A DNA stretch of 17,931 nucleotides from Caryophanales bacterium UBA7581 (GCA_002477825.1 DLKT01000046.1:24536-42466); one strand, 5' to 3'; shown: positions 7,422-15,125, counted from the stretch's first letter. Notes: a model not told the origin generated them from the sequence alone. Made by a program: numbers and translations.

Positions 7422-8213
7422 ATGGAAAGCGAAGAAAAGCAAGAAGTGGGAAAAAAACAACTTGTAAAGAAAATCGCAAGTACAACAGGAAATGTGCTTT
7501 TGTGTCTTCTTATTCTATTTGTGTTTTTCACATTAACGATAAGTATCACTGCCAAAAAAGATAGTGATGGAACAGCCACAGTATTTGGCTATCAGTTACG
7601 ATTTGTACAATCAAGTTCCATGGAGAAATGTGAACAAACGGATGTATCAAAGTACAAAATAAAAAGTATACCGGTAAAATCTTGTGTATTTGTGGAAGTG
7701 ATGCCAAAAGAAGAAACAAAACGGCAGGAGTGGTTAAAGACGATTAAAGTAGGGGATGTATTAACCTTTAAATACGTGTATCAAAAGCAAGAGACGATAA
7801 CCCACCGAGTAGTAAAAATAGAAGAAAAGAGTCAAGGGGGATATGTAATTACTCTTGAAGGAGATAACAAAGCAGAAAGTAATAGTGTAGGACAACAAAT
7901 TATAGATACTGAAGATGAAAATAGTCCGAACTATATTATTGGAAGAGTAACAGGACAAAGTCGATTGATAGGGTTAGTTGTGTATGCGTTAAGAAGTCCA
8001 ATAGGAATTGTCTGTATCATTATTATCCCATGCTTAATCATGATTGCGTTTCAAGTGATGCGAATCATAGATGCAGTGAATAAAGAAAAGAAAGAGAAGT
8101 TAGAGGAAGTACAAAATAGTCAAGCGAGTGAAATAGAAGAATTAAGAAGAAGAGTAGAAGAGCTCCAGCAAAAGGCCGAAGAGAATAAAGAAAAAGATGG
8201 AGAAATGAAATAA
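7422..8213 (+). CDS. sipW: Signal peptidase I, SipW (S26B / ER-archaeal) type with coiled-coil tail
   Basis: A 263-residue membrane peptidase expected to cleave the signal peptides of the TasA-like proteins encoded downstream. An N-terminal helix (about 24-43) is followed by Ser66 in S-S-S-M, His128 in I-T-H-R-V-V and Asp148 in E-G-D-N. Using His instead of Lys as partner of Ser marks the SipW/ER-type family. A long second helix spans about 186-215, then a cytoplasmic tail (220-263) of E, K, R and Q with heptad spacing, predicted as coiled coil; this tail is longer than I expect for SipW. GAGG at 7410-7413 overlaps the end of the previous gene. Ile ATA codons are more frequent than in the housekeeping genes here, a mild sign of different origin. 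Confidence 0.92.
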   Translation: MESEEKQEVGKKQLVKKIASTTGNVLLCLLILFVFFTLTISITAKKDSDGTATVFGYQLRFVQSSSMEKCEQTDVSKYKIKSIPVKSCVFVEVMPKEETKRQEWLKTIKVGDVLTFKYVYQKQETITHRVVKIEEKSQGGYVITLEGDNKAESNSVGQQIIDTEDENSPNYIIGRVTGQSRLIGLVVYALRSPIGIVCIIIIPCLIMIAFQVMRIIDAVNKEKKEKLEEVQNSQASEIEELRRRVEELQQKAEENKEKDGEMK

Positions 8214-8233
8214 GAAGAAAGGGGAAATGATGA

Positions 8234-8869
8234 ATGGAAACATTAATAATCATCTTTGTAGCCATCGTATTGATCATAGGATTGTATTGCGTCATCATCG
8301 TGAGCTTTGATGTTTATGATGAAATAAAAGCAAAAAAACAAGCGAAAGCCAATAAAGAAGAGGTTGTAGAAAAGAAAGAAGAAATAGAAAGTACGAAGGA
8401 AGAAGACGAGAATGGGAATGTAATATTTGCTGCTGGTACAGAAACATTAATGGAGAAGTATCGAACTCTTTCACCTGAATATAAAGGATATTATGACGAA
8501 ATCGTAAAGTATGCCAAAGGAATCAAAGAAAGTAAACGATTTAAAAAAGCAAATTATGAAGAATTTAGAATCGGAAAAAGACGTTTTGTGCGTTTAAAGA
8601 TACGTAGAGGCGTCATCCAATGTGAATTAATGATATCAAATCTCACATTTAAGAATTATGTAAGTGACAATAAAGTTGCGGTCAAACAAGCCCCAGCAGT
8701 AATTAAAGTCACCGACGAAGCTTCTGTAGCGGCCGTAAAGGATAGTATAGAAATAGCGGTAAGAGCCATAGAAGAAGAAAAAGCGTATAAGAAAGAACAA
8801 GCAAAACTACGAAGAAAAAAACAAAGAGAAGAAAAAGCGAAGGATAAGGTGTCAACCGTTACAAAATAA
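8234..8869 (+). CDS. Single-pass membrane protein with a basic cytoplasmic domain, function unknown
   Basis: 211 residues. One N-terminal helix (about 2-24) is followed by a charged K/E linker (31-60). A compact domain follows (about 70-140) with L-S-P-E-Y-K-G-Y-Y-D-E-I, F-R-I-G-K-R-R-F-V-R-L-K-I-R-R-G and a closing hydrophobic strand. A strongly basic, helical C-terminus (about 180-211) has K-x-R-R-K-K-Q-R. The middle domain resembles an unnamed domain I associate with hypothetical Firmicutes proteins (tyrosine-rich helix, then G-R/K-x-x-x-K-L-x-I-R-x-G), but I cannot name it. Lying between the peptidase and its substrates, it is probably part of the export or assembly machinery, perhaps a cytoplasmic partner for the peptidase coiled-coil tail; that is inference. 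Its ribosome site is AAAGGGG. Confidence 0.75.
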   Translation: METLIIIFVAIVLIIGLYCVIIVSFDVYDEIKAKKQAKANKEEVVEKKEEIESTKEEDENGNVIFAAGTETLMEKYRTLSPEYKGYYDEIVKYAKGIKESKRFKKANYEEFRIGKRRFVRLKIRRGVIQCELMISNLTFKNYVSDNKVAVKQAPAVIKVTDEASVAAVKDSIEIAVRAIEEEKAYKKEQAKLRRKKQREEKAKDKVSTVTK

Positions 8870-8929
8870 GGCAATTTAAATTGTAGGTTGATTCATTATA
8901 CAAAAAAGGAAAGGGGGAAAATAAGGGAA

Positions 8930-9601
8930 ATGAGAAAAGACAAAGCCAGGACTCTGATGATGGCAAGTACGATGATCATGCTAAGTACAGCTCTTTTAGT
9001 GGGCGGAACGTATGCATTATGGAGCAGTGATGTAACATTAAATAACCATTTACAAGCAGGAACATTGAACGTAAAACTCGTAAGAACAGAACTTGTCCAA
9101 AATCGATTAGATGCGAATGACGGAATCGTCAAAGAGAAGGTTGTACAAAAAGCAACCGATGAACCGGTAGATTTCACATTTGGAACAACAGAAAATGTGT
9201 TTGGAATGGATAGTGAAGAACTTATCGTTCCGACTTCCAGTTACTCAGCAACGATGTGTATAGCTAACGATGGAGGAAGCGTGTCGTTTGATTATAACGT
9301 GTATTTAAAGCTAGGCGCAGGGACTGACGAAAAATTAGCAGAACAACTCAAAATTACGATTACGGAGCAAGACGGAAATCAAAAAAGCGAGTATTTATCT
9401 AGCCTCGATAAAAAGTATGAAATCGCAAGTGGCAAAGTAATGGTAAGAGAAGCCGAGAATGCAAGATCCTTCTTTAATGTTACGATTGAATTTGTTGACG
9501 ATCAGTCAGAAGGTGTTCAGTTTGATAATAACGAAGCCAAAGGATTAAAAACAAATATCGACTTGTATGTAGAAGCAGTACAGGCAACAAGCACGAGATA
9601 G
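8930..9601 (+). CDS. TasA/camelysin-like secreted protein, SipW substrate
   Basis: A 223-residue protein with a basic N-terminus, hydrophobic core and G-G-T-Y-A-L-W (25-31), the SipW-type signal peptide motif; cleavage is expected after Ala29. The mature part starts with the typical S-S-D-V-T-L-N-N-H-L-Q-A-G-T-L-N-V-K-L and is beta-rich. A T-S-S-Y-S-A-T-M-C-I-A-N-D-G-G segment at 102-116 matches the position of the usual P-G-D-S strand. Family members build biofilm fibres (TasA) or surface layers (camelysin/CalY). The ATG at 8930 is preferred over a TTG at 8888, because the TTG has no ribosome site and would place a charged extension before the signal peptide. G-rich sites (GGGGG at 8913-8917, AAGGG at 8923-8927) precede it. 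Confidence 0.85.
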   Translation: MRKDKARTLMMASTMIMLSTALLVGGTYALWSSDVTLNNHLQAGTLNVKLVRTELVQNRLDANDGIVKEKVVQKATDEPVDFTFGTTENVFGMDSEELIVPTSSYSATMCIANDGGSVSFDYNVYLKLGAGTDEKLAEQLKITITEQDGNQKSEYLSSLDKKYEIASGKVMVREAENARSFFNVTIEFVDDQSEGVQFDNNEAKGLKTNIDLYVEAVQATSTR

Positions 9602-9638
9602 TGCAAAAAATAAAAAAAATTAAAAAGGAGAAAAAAAC

Positions 9639-11246
9639 ATGAAAAAGAATAAAGTTATCGCATCAGCAATGTTAGGCATTTGTTTAAGTGCAAGTTTATT
9701 AGCTGGAGCAACCTATGCATTATTTACCTCTGAACATGAAGTAAATATTGCTGTAAAATCAGGAAAAGTAGATGTCTTAGCGACCATTGATCAAACGAGT
9801 GTCCAAACCAAATCCTTAACGACAGATTGGGAAGATGGAACGGATCACTTATATAACGGAACAGCAACATTTAATGCAGATTCTAACTCATTAGATTTAT
9901 CCAATATCGTTCCAGGTGATGCAATTAAATTCAACATTAACGTTAAAAATAACAGCACAATTGCAGTGAAATATCGTACACGTCTCACTTTTAAAGATAA
10001 TGGATTATACGATGGATTAAAAATTAAGATTGGTGAATATGAAAATATGGCCATCACCAACTGGGAAGATTTAGCAGTAAATAGTGATACTCAAACCATT
10101 GCTTGCTCAATTGAACTTCCAAGTGATGCTGGAAATGAATACTTAGAAAAGAGCTGTTCAATTAGTTATTTAGTCGAAGCCATTCAAGGTAATGCGACAA
10201 CAGAAAATGATACAGCTTACTATAGCCTTAGCGAATTCAATGCATTAGAAGTTATTCCAGAAGAACTTAAGACTGTATATTTAAATCTAAATGGTGTTTC
10301 TCTCGAAGGTGGCATCATTATCGGTAATGAGAATATCGTTGACGATTATGAGTATTTCACCGCCGATCAGACGGACCATGGTATTTATACCAAAGATATG
10401 AATTATAAGAAAACGTTGAATGTCGGCGGCACAAATGTCGAGAAGTCTTTGTACTCTACGAGTAAACATGGATTTGATTTGATATTAACTGGTACTTTGC
10501 TTGGTGCTAAGGATACTGGTGGCTTTAATGCTGGTATGATTACACTTAGCATTCCAGACGCTTGCAATGTTACCTTTGAAGAAGTTACTTTTGGCGCTGG
10601 ACAAATGGCTTTCCGTTCTTGGTATGAAGCACTTGGATATGACCCAGCTTTCCATACTCATAAGGTTGCAAGCGTTGTATTTAATAGTTGCACTTTCAAC
10701 GGAAACTGGCTTCAAAACGGCGATGGCATGATGGGAACCGCAGCAAGTACAAATGATATGTCTTTCGTAAACTGCACCTTCAATAAGTACGAAAACACAG
10801 CTGGTATTAACAGCGATGGATTTGATAACAAAAACAATTCTAACCCAATTTGGATTCAGAATTTAGGACAATGTAATGTGACCATTGAAGGCTGCACTAT
10901 TAACGCTGTCCGTCCTATTAAAATGTGGGAAGGAAATGCCAGCGGTGCCGTAACGATCATGAACAATACATTTAATATGGGCAAATGTTCTATTGACACT
11001 GATACTACTTATAAGAATGTTGGCGTAATGTTCTGTAATGGCACATTGGACAATGTCGTAATTACTGGCAATACTGTGAAGGGCGATGCTACAGCGCTTA
11101 TTTGTTTCTACAAAAATAACACCTATCCTTCCATGAATGATGGCGCTACCTTCAAAATGTTCGGTAACACTCTTAACGGTGCTAAGGAATCTGTTATTTG
11201 GAAAACAAATACTGAATTCACACCAGATTATGTTGTTGGTGAATAA
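9639..11246 (+). CDS. TasA-like secreted protein with a C-terminal beta-helix passenger domain
   Basis: 535 residues, much longer than TasA-family proteins (roughly 200-260). Residues 1-27 are a SipW-type signal peptide ending A-G-A-T-Y-A-L-F. Residues 28-185 are a TasA/camelysin-like domain with V-P-G-D-A-I-K-F-N-I-N-V (91-102). From about 205 the protein changes to repeated short strands of the form V-T/V-F/I-x-x-C/N-T-F/I-x (311, 346, 374, 414, 438, 473, 505), the look of a right-handed parallel beta-helix, with Cys or Asn stacked at one position. Such folds occur in polysaccharide lyases and adhesins; no catalytic residues can be assigned. Codon usage also changes at this point: Leu is TTA in 16 of 19 codons up to residue 203, but in 3 of 17 after it. 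It has the best ribosome site of the operon (AAGGAG, 8 bases before ATG), suggesting it is the main product. Confidence 0.85.
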   Translation: MKKNKVIASAMLGICLSASLLAGATYALFTSEHEVNIAVKSGKVDVLATIDQTSVQTKSLTTDWEDGTDHLYNGTATFNADSNSLDLSNIVPGDAIKFNINVKNNSTIAVKYRTRLTFKDNGLYDGLKIKIGEYENMAITNWEDLAVNSDTQTIACSIELPSDAGNEYLEKSCSISYLVEAIQGNATTENDTAYYSLSEFNALEVIPEELKTVYLNLNGVSLEGGIIIGNENIVDDYEYFTADQTDHGIYTKDMNYKKTLNVGGTNVEKSLYSTSKHGFDLILTGTLLGAKDTGGFNAGMITLSIPDACNVTFEEVTFGAGQMAFRSWYEALGYDPAFHTHKVASVVFNSCTFNGNWLQNGDGMMGTAASTNDMSFVNCTFNKYENTAGINSDGFDNKNNSNPIWIQNLGQCNVTIEGCTINAVRPIKMWEGNASGAVTIMNNTFNMGKCSIDTDTTYKNVGVMFCNGTLDNVVITGNTVKGDATALICFYKNNTYPSMNDGATFKMFGNTLNGAKESVIWKTNTEFTPDYVVGE

Positions 11247-11289
11247 AACTTATTGTTTTATTTAATTCAGTTGTTGATTATTTACTATG

Positions 11290-11322
11290 TGTGAGGTAGG
11301 CACTCCTACCTCACATTTTTTT
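11290..11322 (+). terminator. Strong terminator of the SipW surface operon
   Basis: Perfect 11-bp stem TGTGAGGTAGG/CCTACCTCACA with loop CACT, followed by seven T (11316-11322). It separates the SipW operon from the lipoprotein gene, so the second poly-G promoter acts independently. The 112 bases between the terminator and the next -35 box show no gene. Confidence 0.95.
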
Positions 11323-11434
11323 GCATTTGCGGCAAAAAAATGTAGTTCAAAGAATCGTCATTAAAAAATCAAGACCTTTTTAAATTCAAGTTTATTCAAT
11401 ATGCACTAATTTTATTTTTGCAAACGCACAAACC

Positions 11435-11465
11435 TTGACATAAAAATGCGGGGGGGGGGTATAAT
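11435..11465 (+). promoter_or_regulatory. Poly-G phase-variable-type promoter of the BspA-like lipoprotein gene
   Basis: A perfect -35 TTGACA (11435-11440) and perfect -10 TATAAT (11460-11465) flank a 19-bp spacer ending in ten G (11450-11459). This matches the promoter at 6736-6766 in hexamers, spacer length, G count and G position. Predicted start is near 11472, giving a leader of about 34 bases. With perfect hexamers, a 17-bp spacer (eight G) would make a very strong promoter, so loss or gain of G should change output greatly. Confidence 0.9.
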
Positions 11466-11505
11466 TATAGTGCTTTTAAAAAAAATAAGGGGGAAAAAGA
11501 CCAAA

Positions 11506-13083
11506 ATGAAGAAAAAAATGAAATTTTTAAAGTTGGCACTTTTATTAGTTTCTTTACAACTATGTATGCTAACGTCTTGTGGCGCATCTAAAATGAGAAA
11601 AATAACCTTCTATGTAGATGACGCCATTGTTGAAGTTGTGGAATCAAAAGGAAATGAATCGATTGAATTACCAGAAGATCCTACAAAAGAAGGTTATTAT
11701 TTTGTTGGATGGTACTATGATAATCAAGAATTTACAGAAGATGAATTCTTAGATACAAAATTAACTGAGGATATCGACGTTTATGCCCAATTTAAAAAAT
11801 ACATTCATATTCATTATGAAATGAATGGCGGTGCTTATGAAGGTACTGGAGTCCCAGGTGAATTACCAGATGGAGACTTACCAGATGAGTATTTAAAAGA
11901 AGGCGAAGCATTACATTATGGCGATACGGTGATTAGTAAAGAAAGCAACATTTTTGCAGGATGGTTTGATAATGCAAATTTTGATGGCGAACCCATTCGA
12001 ATGCCATATTATCCTACTTCTGATATGACTTTATACGCTAGATGGGCAGAAAAATATCCAGTATTAGAAAATGGTATGGAATTAGCTTATTCGTATAGTT
12101 ATGATGATACATTCCCAAGCGGTTATACTCTTATTAGTTATAATGGTACAGCAACGGAAATTGATATTCCCGCAACATATAAAGGTTTGCCTATTGTTGA
12201 AGTAGGAAGCAATGTATTTTCTCGTAAGGATATTACATCGGTTGTAACACATAATAATCTAATCAAAATTAATTATTCAGCCTTTGCTAGTTGTTATAGC
12301 CTTAAATCAGTTGTTATTGCAGACACGGTTACAACAATTGAAGAAAATGCGTTTAACTGGTGCAAACAATTAACGGATATTAGTTTTGGTAAAGGAGTAA
12401 CTTATATCGGTAGAGGTGCTTTTATGGCAACAGCGTGGTATTATGCTTTACCACAAGGCGCTATTTATGTTAATGACACATTCTTATCATTTAAAAATTA
12501 TGATTTAGAAGGTAATTATCAAAAACTATCTGAATTAACAATAAGAGAAGGAACAACCAATATTGCGGATGGTGCTTTACAAGACCAAGCGAATTTAAAA
12601 AAATTACATCTTCCAGAATCTTTAATAGAGATTGGTAAAAGTGCATTCCAAGGCTGCAAAGCACTAAATGAAGTGACACTTCCAACTAAAATAGAAACCA
12701 TGGGCGCAAAAGCTTTTCAAGATAGTGGATTAAAAAGTATTGTTATTCCAGGAACGTTAAAGGTTGTTAAAGAACAAGCTTTCTATAATTGTAGCGCTTT
12801 AAAGAGTGTTACCATTAGTAGTGGAGTTACTGAAATTGCATATTCCGCCTTTTCTAAATCAGGAATTGAAGAAATTGATTTACCAGAAAGTGTTACTGAA
12901 TATTCCGGTGCGTTTAACGAATGTGAATATTTAACAAAATTGACCATTCGCTGTAAAGCACGATGTGGACTTTATAGTCTTCCAGATTCTTTGAAGACAA
13001 TTTATGTGCCTAAAGATGCGCTAGAAGCTTTCAAAGAAGAATCACCAGACTATGCGGATCGTTTTTTTGCAATTGAAGAGTAA
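11506..13083 (+). CDS. Surface lipoprotein with two InlB-type repeats and BspA-like leucine-rich repeats
   Basis: 525 residues. A lipoprotein signal peptide ends in L-T-S-C with Cys25 as the lipidated residue. Two Listeria-Bacteroides (InlB B, Flg_new) repeats follow: about 32-97, with Y-F-V-G-W-Y-Y-D and D-V-Y-A-Q-F, and 100-180, with M-N-G-G-A-Y, F-A-G-W-F-D and L-Y-A-R-W. From about 195 to the end run BspA-type LRR_5 repeats of the form L-x-x-V-x-I-P-x-x-V-x-x-I-x-x-x-A-F-x-x-C. Such proteins are surface adhesins that bind host proteins or other bacteria. I start at 11506: an in-frame ATG at 11446 lies between -35 and -10 and would read the G tract as glycines, upstream of any transcript. 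It has its own promoter and terminators on both sides. Confidence 0.92.
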   Translation: MKKKMKFLKLALLLVSLQLCMLTSCGASKMRKITFYVDDAIVEVVESKGNESIELPEDPTKEGYYFVGWYYDNQEFTEDEFLDTKLTEDIDVYAQFKKYIHIHYEMNGGAYEGTGVPGELPDGDLPDEYLKEGEALHYGDTVISKESNIFAGWFDNANFDGEPIRMPYYPTSDMTLYARWAEKYPVLENGMELAYSYSYDDTFPSGYTLISYNGTATEIDIPATYKGLPIVEVGSNVFSRKDITSVVTHNNLIKINYSAFASCYSLKSVVIADTVTTIEENAFNWCKQLTDISFGKGVTYIGRGAFMATAWYYALPQGAIYVNDTFLSFKNYDLEGNYQKLSELTIREGTTNIADGALQDQANLKKLHLPESLIEIGKSAFQGCKALNEVTLPTKIETMGAKAFQDSGLKSIVIPGTLKVVKEQAFYNCSALKSVTISSGVTEIAYSAFSKSGIEEIDLPESVTEYSGAFNECEYLTKLTIRCKARCGLYSLPDSLKTIYVPKDALEAFKEESPDYADRFFAIEE

Positions 13084-13126
13084 TCATTTATTTGAATTTA
13101 ATAAAAGCGATTTAAAAAACAAACAA

Positions 13127-13149
13127 AAAAGGCGTTAATTGCGCCTTTT
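13127..13149. terminator. Bidirectional terminator between convergent genes
   Basis: AAAAGGCG (13127-13134) pairs with CGCCTTTT (13142-13149) around a 7-base loop. T-runs follow on both strands, so it serves the lipoprotein gene on plus and the small gene on minus, whose stop codon falls in the loop. Confidence 0.85.
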
Positions 13150-13359
13150 CTTTTGCTTCATTTCTTCTTCTTCCCATTTTAATAGAATCGGAGCGTATTC
13201 CATAAAACGATATTCGCGAATGGGTTTGATGGTTCCGTCATCAAAATAGAGTAGTAAACAAGGACGAATGTGATGATATTCATCGACATATTCATATTGA
13301 ATAAGTTCATGATTTCTAATTTTTCTTTTAATCATGCCGTGATAATTATAATAGCCCAT
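13135..13359 (-). CDS. Small hypothetical protein
   Basis: About 74 residues starting M-G-Y-Y-N-Y-H-G-M-I-K-R-K-I. It has a central hydrophobic strand P-C-L-L-L-Y-F-D-D-G, then P-I-R-E-Y-R-F-M-E-Y and a charged helical tail E-E-E-E-M-K-Q-K-K-R. No signal peptide or membrane segment. I do not recognise a named family. The frame is open further upstream to a TTG at 13395, just 2 bases after the GH13 stop, but that start has no ribosome site. The ATG at 13359 has only a weak AATAAG before it, so the start is uncertain. It is probably co-transcribed with the GH13 gene and ends at the bidirectional terminator. It is a real gene rather than chance, judged by its conserved-looking aromatic and Pro-Ile-Arg pattern, but with moderate certainty. 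Confidence 0.6.
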   Translation of the reverse strand: MGYYNYHGMIKRKIRNHELIQYEYVDEYHHIRPCLLLYFDDGTIKPIREYRFMEYAPILLKWEEEEMKQKKRRN

Positions 13360-13397
13360 ATTCTTATTTTGGCTAAAGCAAAAAAGAACATACAAAT

Positions 13398-15125
13398 TTA
13401 TTTTTCTACTTGAACAATATAGAATGATTTGGCAGGGATTTTTGGAAGAACAGAAAGTTGAGAAAATAAGTCTTTTCCTTTTACATTATGACTGTGTGGA
13501 GCATCCGAAGCATTGATGATGATACGAATTTCTTCCTCTTCATTATAACGAGAGAAAATAAGAAGTTGACTTTTTATTACTGCGTCAACTATACGGAAAT
13601 CGCCTGTTTTTAATGCGGAATATGTATTCCTTATCATGATTAACTTTTTATACATATTTAAAATAGCAATATTTTGAGAATCATCCCATAGCATTGCACG
13701 TCTAGAGTCTGGAGAAGCATAACCATTTAATCCGACTTCATCTCCATAATAGACGATAGGAGATCCAGGTAAGGTAAGTTGAAGAACGACCGCTAATAAG
13801 AAATCATCTAAACTTTCACATTCAGAAATCAAACGAGGAGTATCATGAGAATCAATCATGTTCCATAAGGTGTGATAGGTTTCATAAGGGAAATTTCCAC
13901 GCATAAACGATAATTCTTTGGCAAAATCGGTAATGCGGTATTCATGAAGGATAAGCCAATTTTTTAAAGCGTAATAGAAAGGATAATTGGTAACACTATC
14001 AAAGAGTTGAGCTCTTGAAGAAAAGTCATAATGCCAATTTTCTTCAACAATAATAGCGGCAGAATTGGTATTTTTTACTGTTTTTTTGAGTTCTTCTAAA
14101 AAGGAAAGAGGCATTTCATCACTCGCACTAATTCTCCAACCATCAATATGGGCTTTTTTCATCCAATATTGAACAACAGAAAGAATATATTTTTGGACTT
14201 TTGGGTTGGTTAGATTTAATTTAGGCATACCACCCATATAAGCGAATGATTCATAATTTGGCTTTTCATCTACTTCATTTCGAATAGGGAAATCTTCAAT
14301 ATAGAACCAATCCTTATACTTTGATTTTTCTTGTTTGTTGATAACATCTTTAAAGGCGAAGAATTCGGTACTTACGTGATTAAACACACCATCTAAAATT
14401 ACTTTTAATCCAAGCTTATGTGCTTTTTTTACGAATTGAATGAAATCTTTTTTGGTGCCTAATTCGGGATCGACTTTATAATAATCAGTAATATTATAGC
14501 GGTGGGCTGTAGTAGATGAAAAAATGGAATTAAGGTAAATAAAATCAACGCCTAATTCTTTAATATAGTTTAAATGCGCAGTTATACCAACAAGTTCTCC
14601 TCCTAAGCGGTCTCCAGGCATGATAGGAACCTTGTTCCAAGCGACATGTTGTTCTTTTCTTTCATGAAGGCGCGCAAAACTGTCGGGGAATATTTGATAA
14701 CCAATCGCACCTTTGGCCCATGAAGGAGTAAATAATGCATCATGGAAGCGAGCGATTTGTGGGCATTCAAACATATGTTCTAAGCATTCAATTCTTTTTT
14801 TATACCAATGAAGATTTCCATAAAAAGAAGACATTTTTTCACTATCGATAATCTCAAAAAAGTAAGAAAAAGTAATCATCCTTTCAAAAACAATGGCTTC
14901 AAAATAATCGAAAATACCATCAGAAGCCACTTTTTTCATAGGAAATTTTAAAATTGTTTCTGGAAGAGGTGTTTTTGAAATATGGGAAATATATTTATCA
15001 CAAACATGAATAAAAGCGCGTGAAGTGGTTCCTTTTGTAATTTTAAAGCGAATACAAAATTGGTTTCTATCTAAAGCAAAACAATCATTCTCATTAGCAA
15101 AATGAAACAATACAATATCTTCCAT
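13398..15125 (-). CDS. GH13 neopullulanase/cyclomaltodextrinase-like protein lacking the catalytic nucleophile
   Basis: 575 residues, no signal peptide. Residues 1-125 look like the CBM34 N-domain of GH13_20 enzymes (I-F-D-Y-F-E-A then S-Y-F-F-E). The barrel (about 135-490) keeps region I D-G-V-F-N-H (245-250), the region III Glu362 (V-E-E-N-W-H) and region IV S-H-D (426-428). Region II, normally G-W-R-L-D-V-A-D-E, reads G-W-R-I-S-A-S-D-E: the nucleophile Asp is Ser333 (codon AGT, 14127-14129). Active relatives hydrolyse cyclodextrins, pullulan or maltodextrins in the cytoplasm. Without the Asp a retaining mechanism should fail, so this may be a binding or regulatory pseudoenzyme; relaxed evolution is also possible, though the frame is intact. 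The ATG at 15125 is chosen over the one at 15146 because AAGGAAG lies 6 bases before it. Confidence 0.9.
   Translation of the reverse strand: MEDIVLFHFANENDCFALDRNQFCIRFKITKGTTSRAFIHVCDKYISHISKTPLPETILKFPMKKVASDGIFDYFEAIVFERMITFSYFFEIIDSEKMSSFYGNLHWYKKRIECLEHMFECPQIARFHDALFTPSWAKGAIGYQIFPDSFARLHERKEQHVAWNKVPIMPGDRLGGELVGITAHLNYIKELGVDFIYLNSIFSSTTAHRYNITDYYKVDPELGTKKDFIQFVKKAHKLGLKVILDGVFNHVSTEFFAFKDVINKQEKSKYKDWFYIEDFPIRNEVDEKPNYESFAYMGGMPKLNLTNPKVQKYILSVVQYWMKKAHIDGWRISASDEMPLSFLEELKKTVKNTNSAAIIVEENWHYDFSSRAQLFDSVTNYPFYYALKNWLILHEYRITDFAKELSFMRGNFPYETYHTLWNMIDSHDTPRLISECESLDDFLLAVVLQLTLPGSPIVYYGDEVGLNGYASPDSRRAMLWDDSQNIAILNMYKKLIMIRNTYSALKTGDFRIVDAVIKSQLLIFSRYNEEEEIRIIINASDAPHSHNVKGKDLFSQLSVLPKIPAKSFYIVQVEK

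Noticed and set aside
8065..8298. Minus-strand reading frames inside the surface operon
   Set aside because: They mirror the A/G-rich coding strand (F/L/S-rich translations), lack ribosome sites and overlap well-supported genes.
8888..8929. TTG start extending the first TasA-like protein by 14 residues
   Set aside because: No ribosome site, and the extension would sit before a normal signal peptide.
11446..11505. In-frame ATG upstream of the lipoprotein gene that reads the G tract as glycine codons (possible translational phase variation)
   Set aside because: It lies between the -35 and -10 boxes, upstream of the predicted transcript start, and would bury the lipoprotein signal peptide. The ATG at 11506 fits signal peptide and leader.
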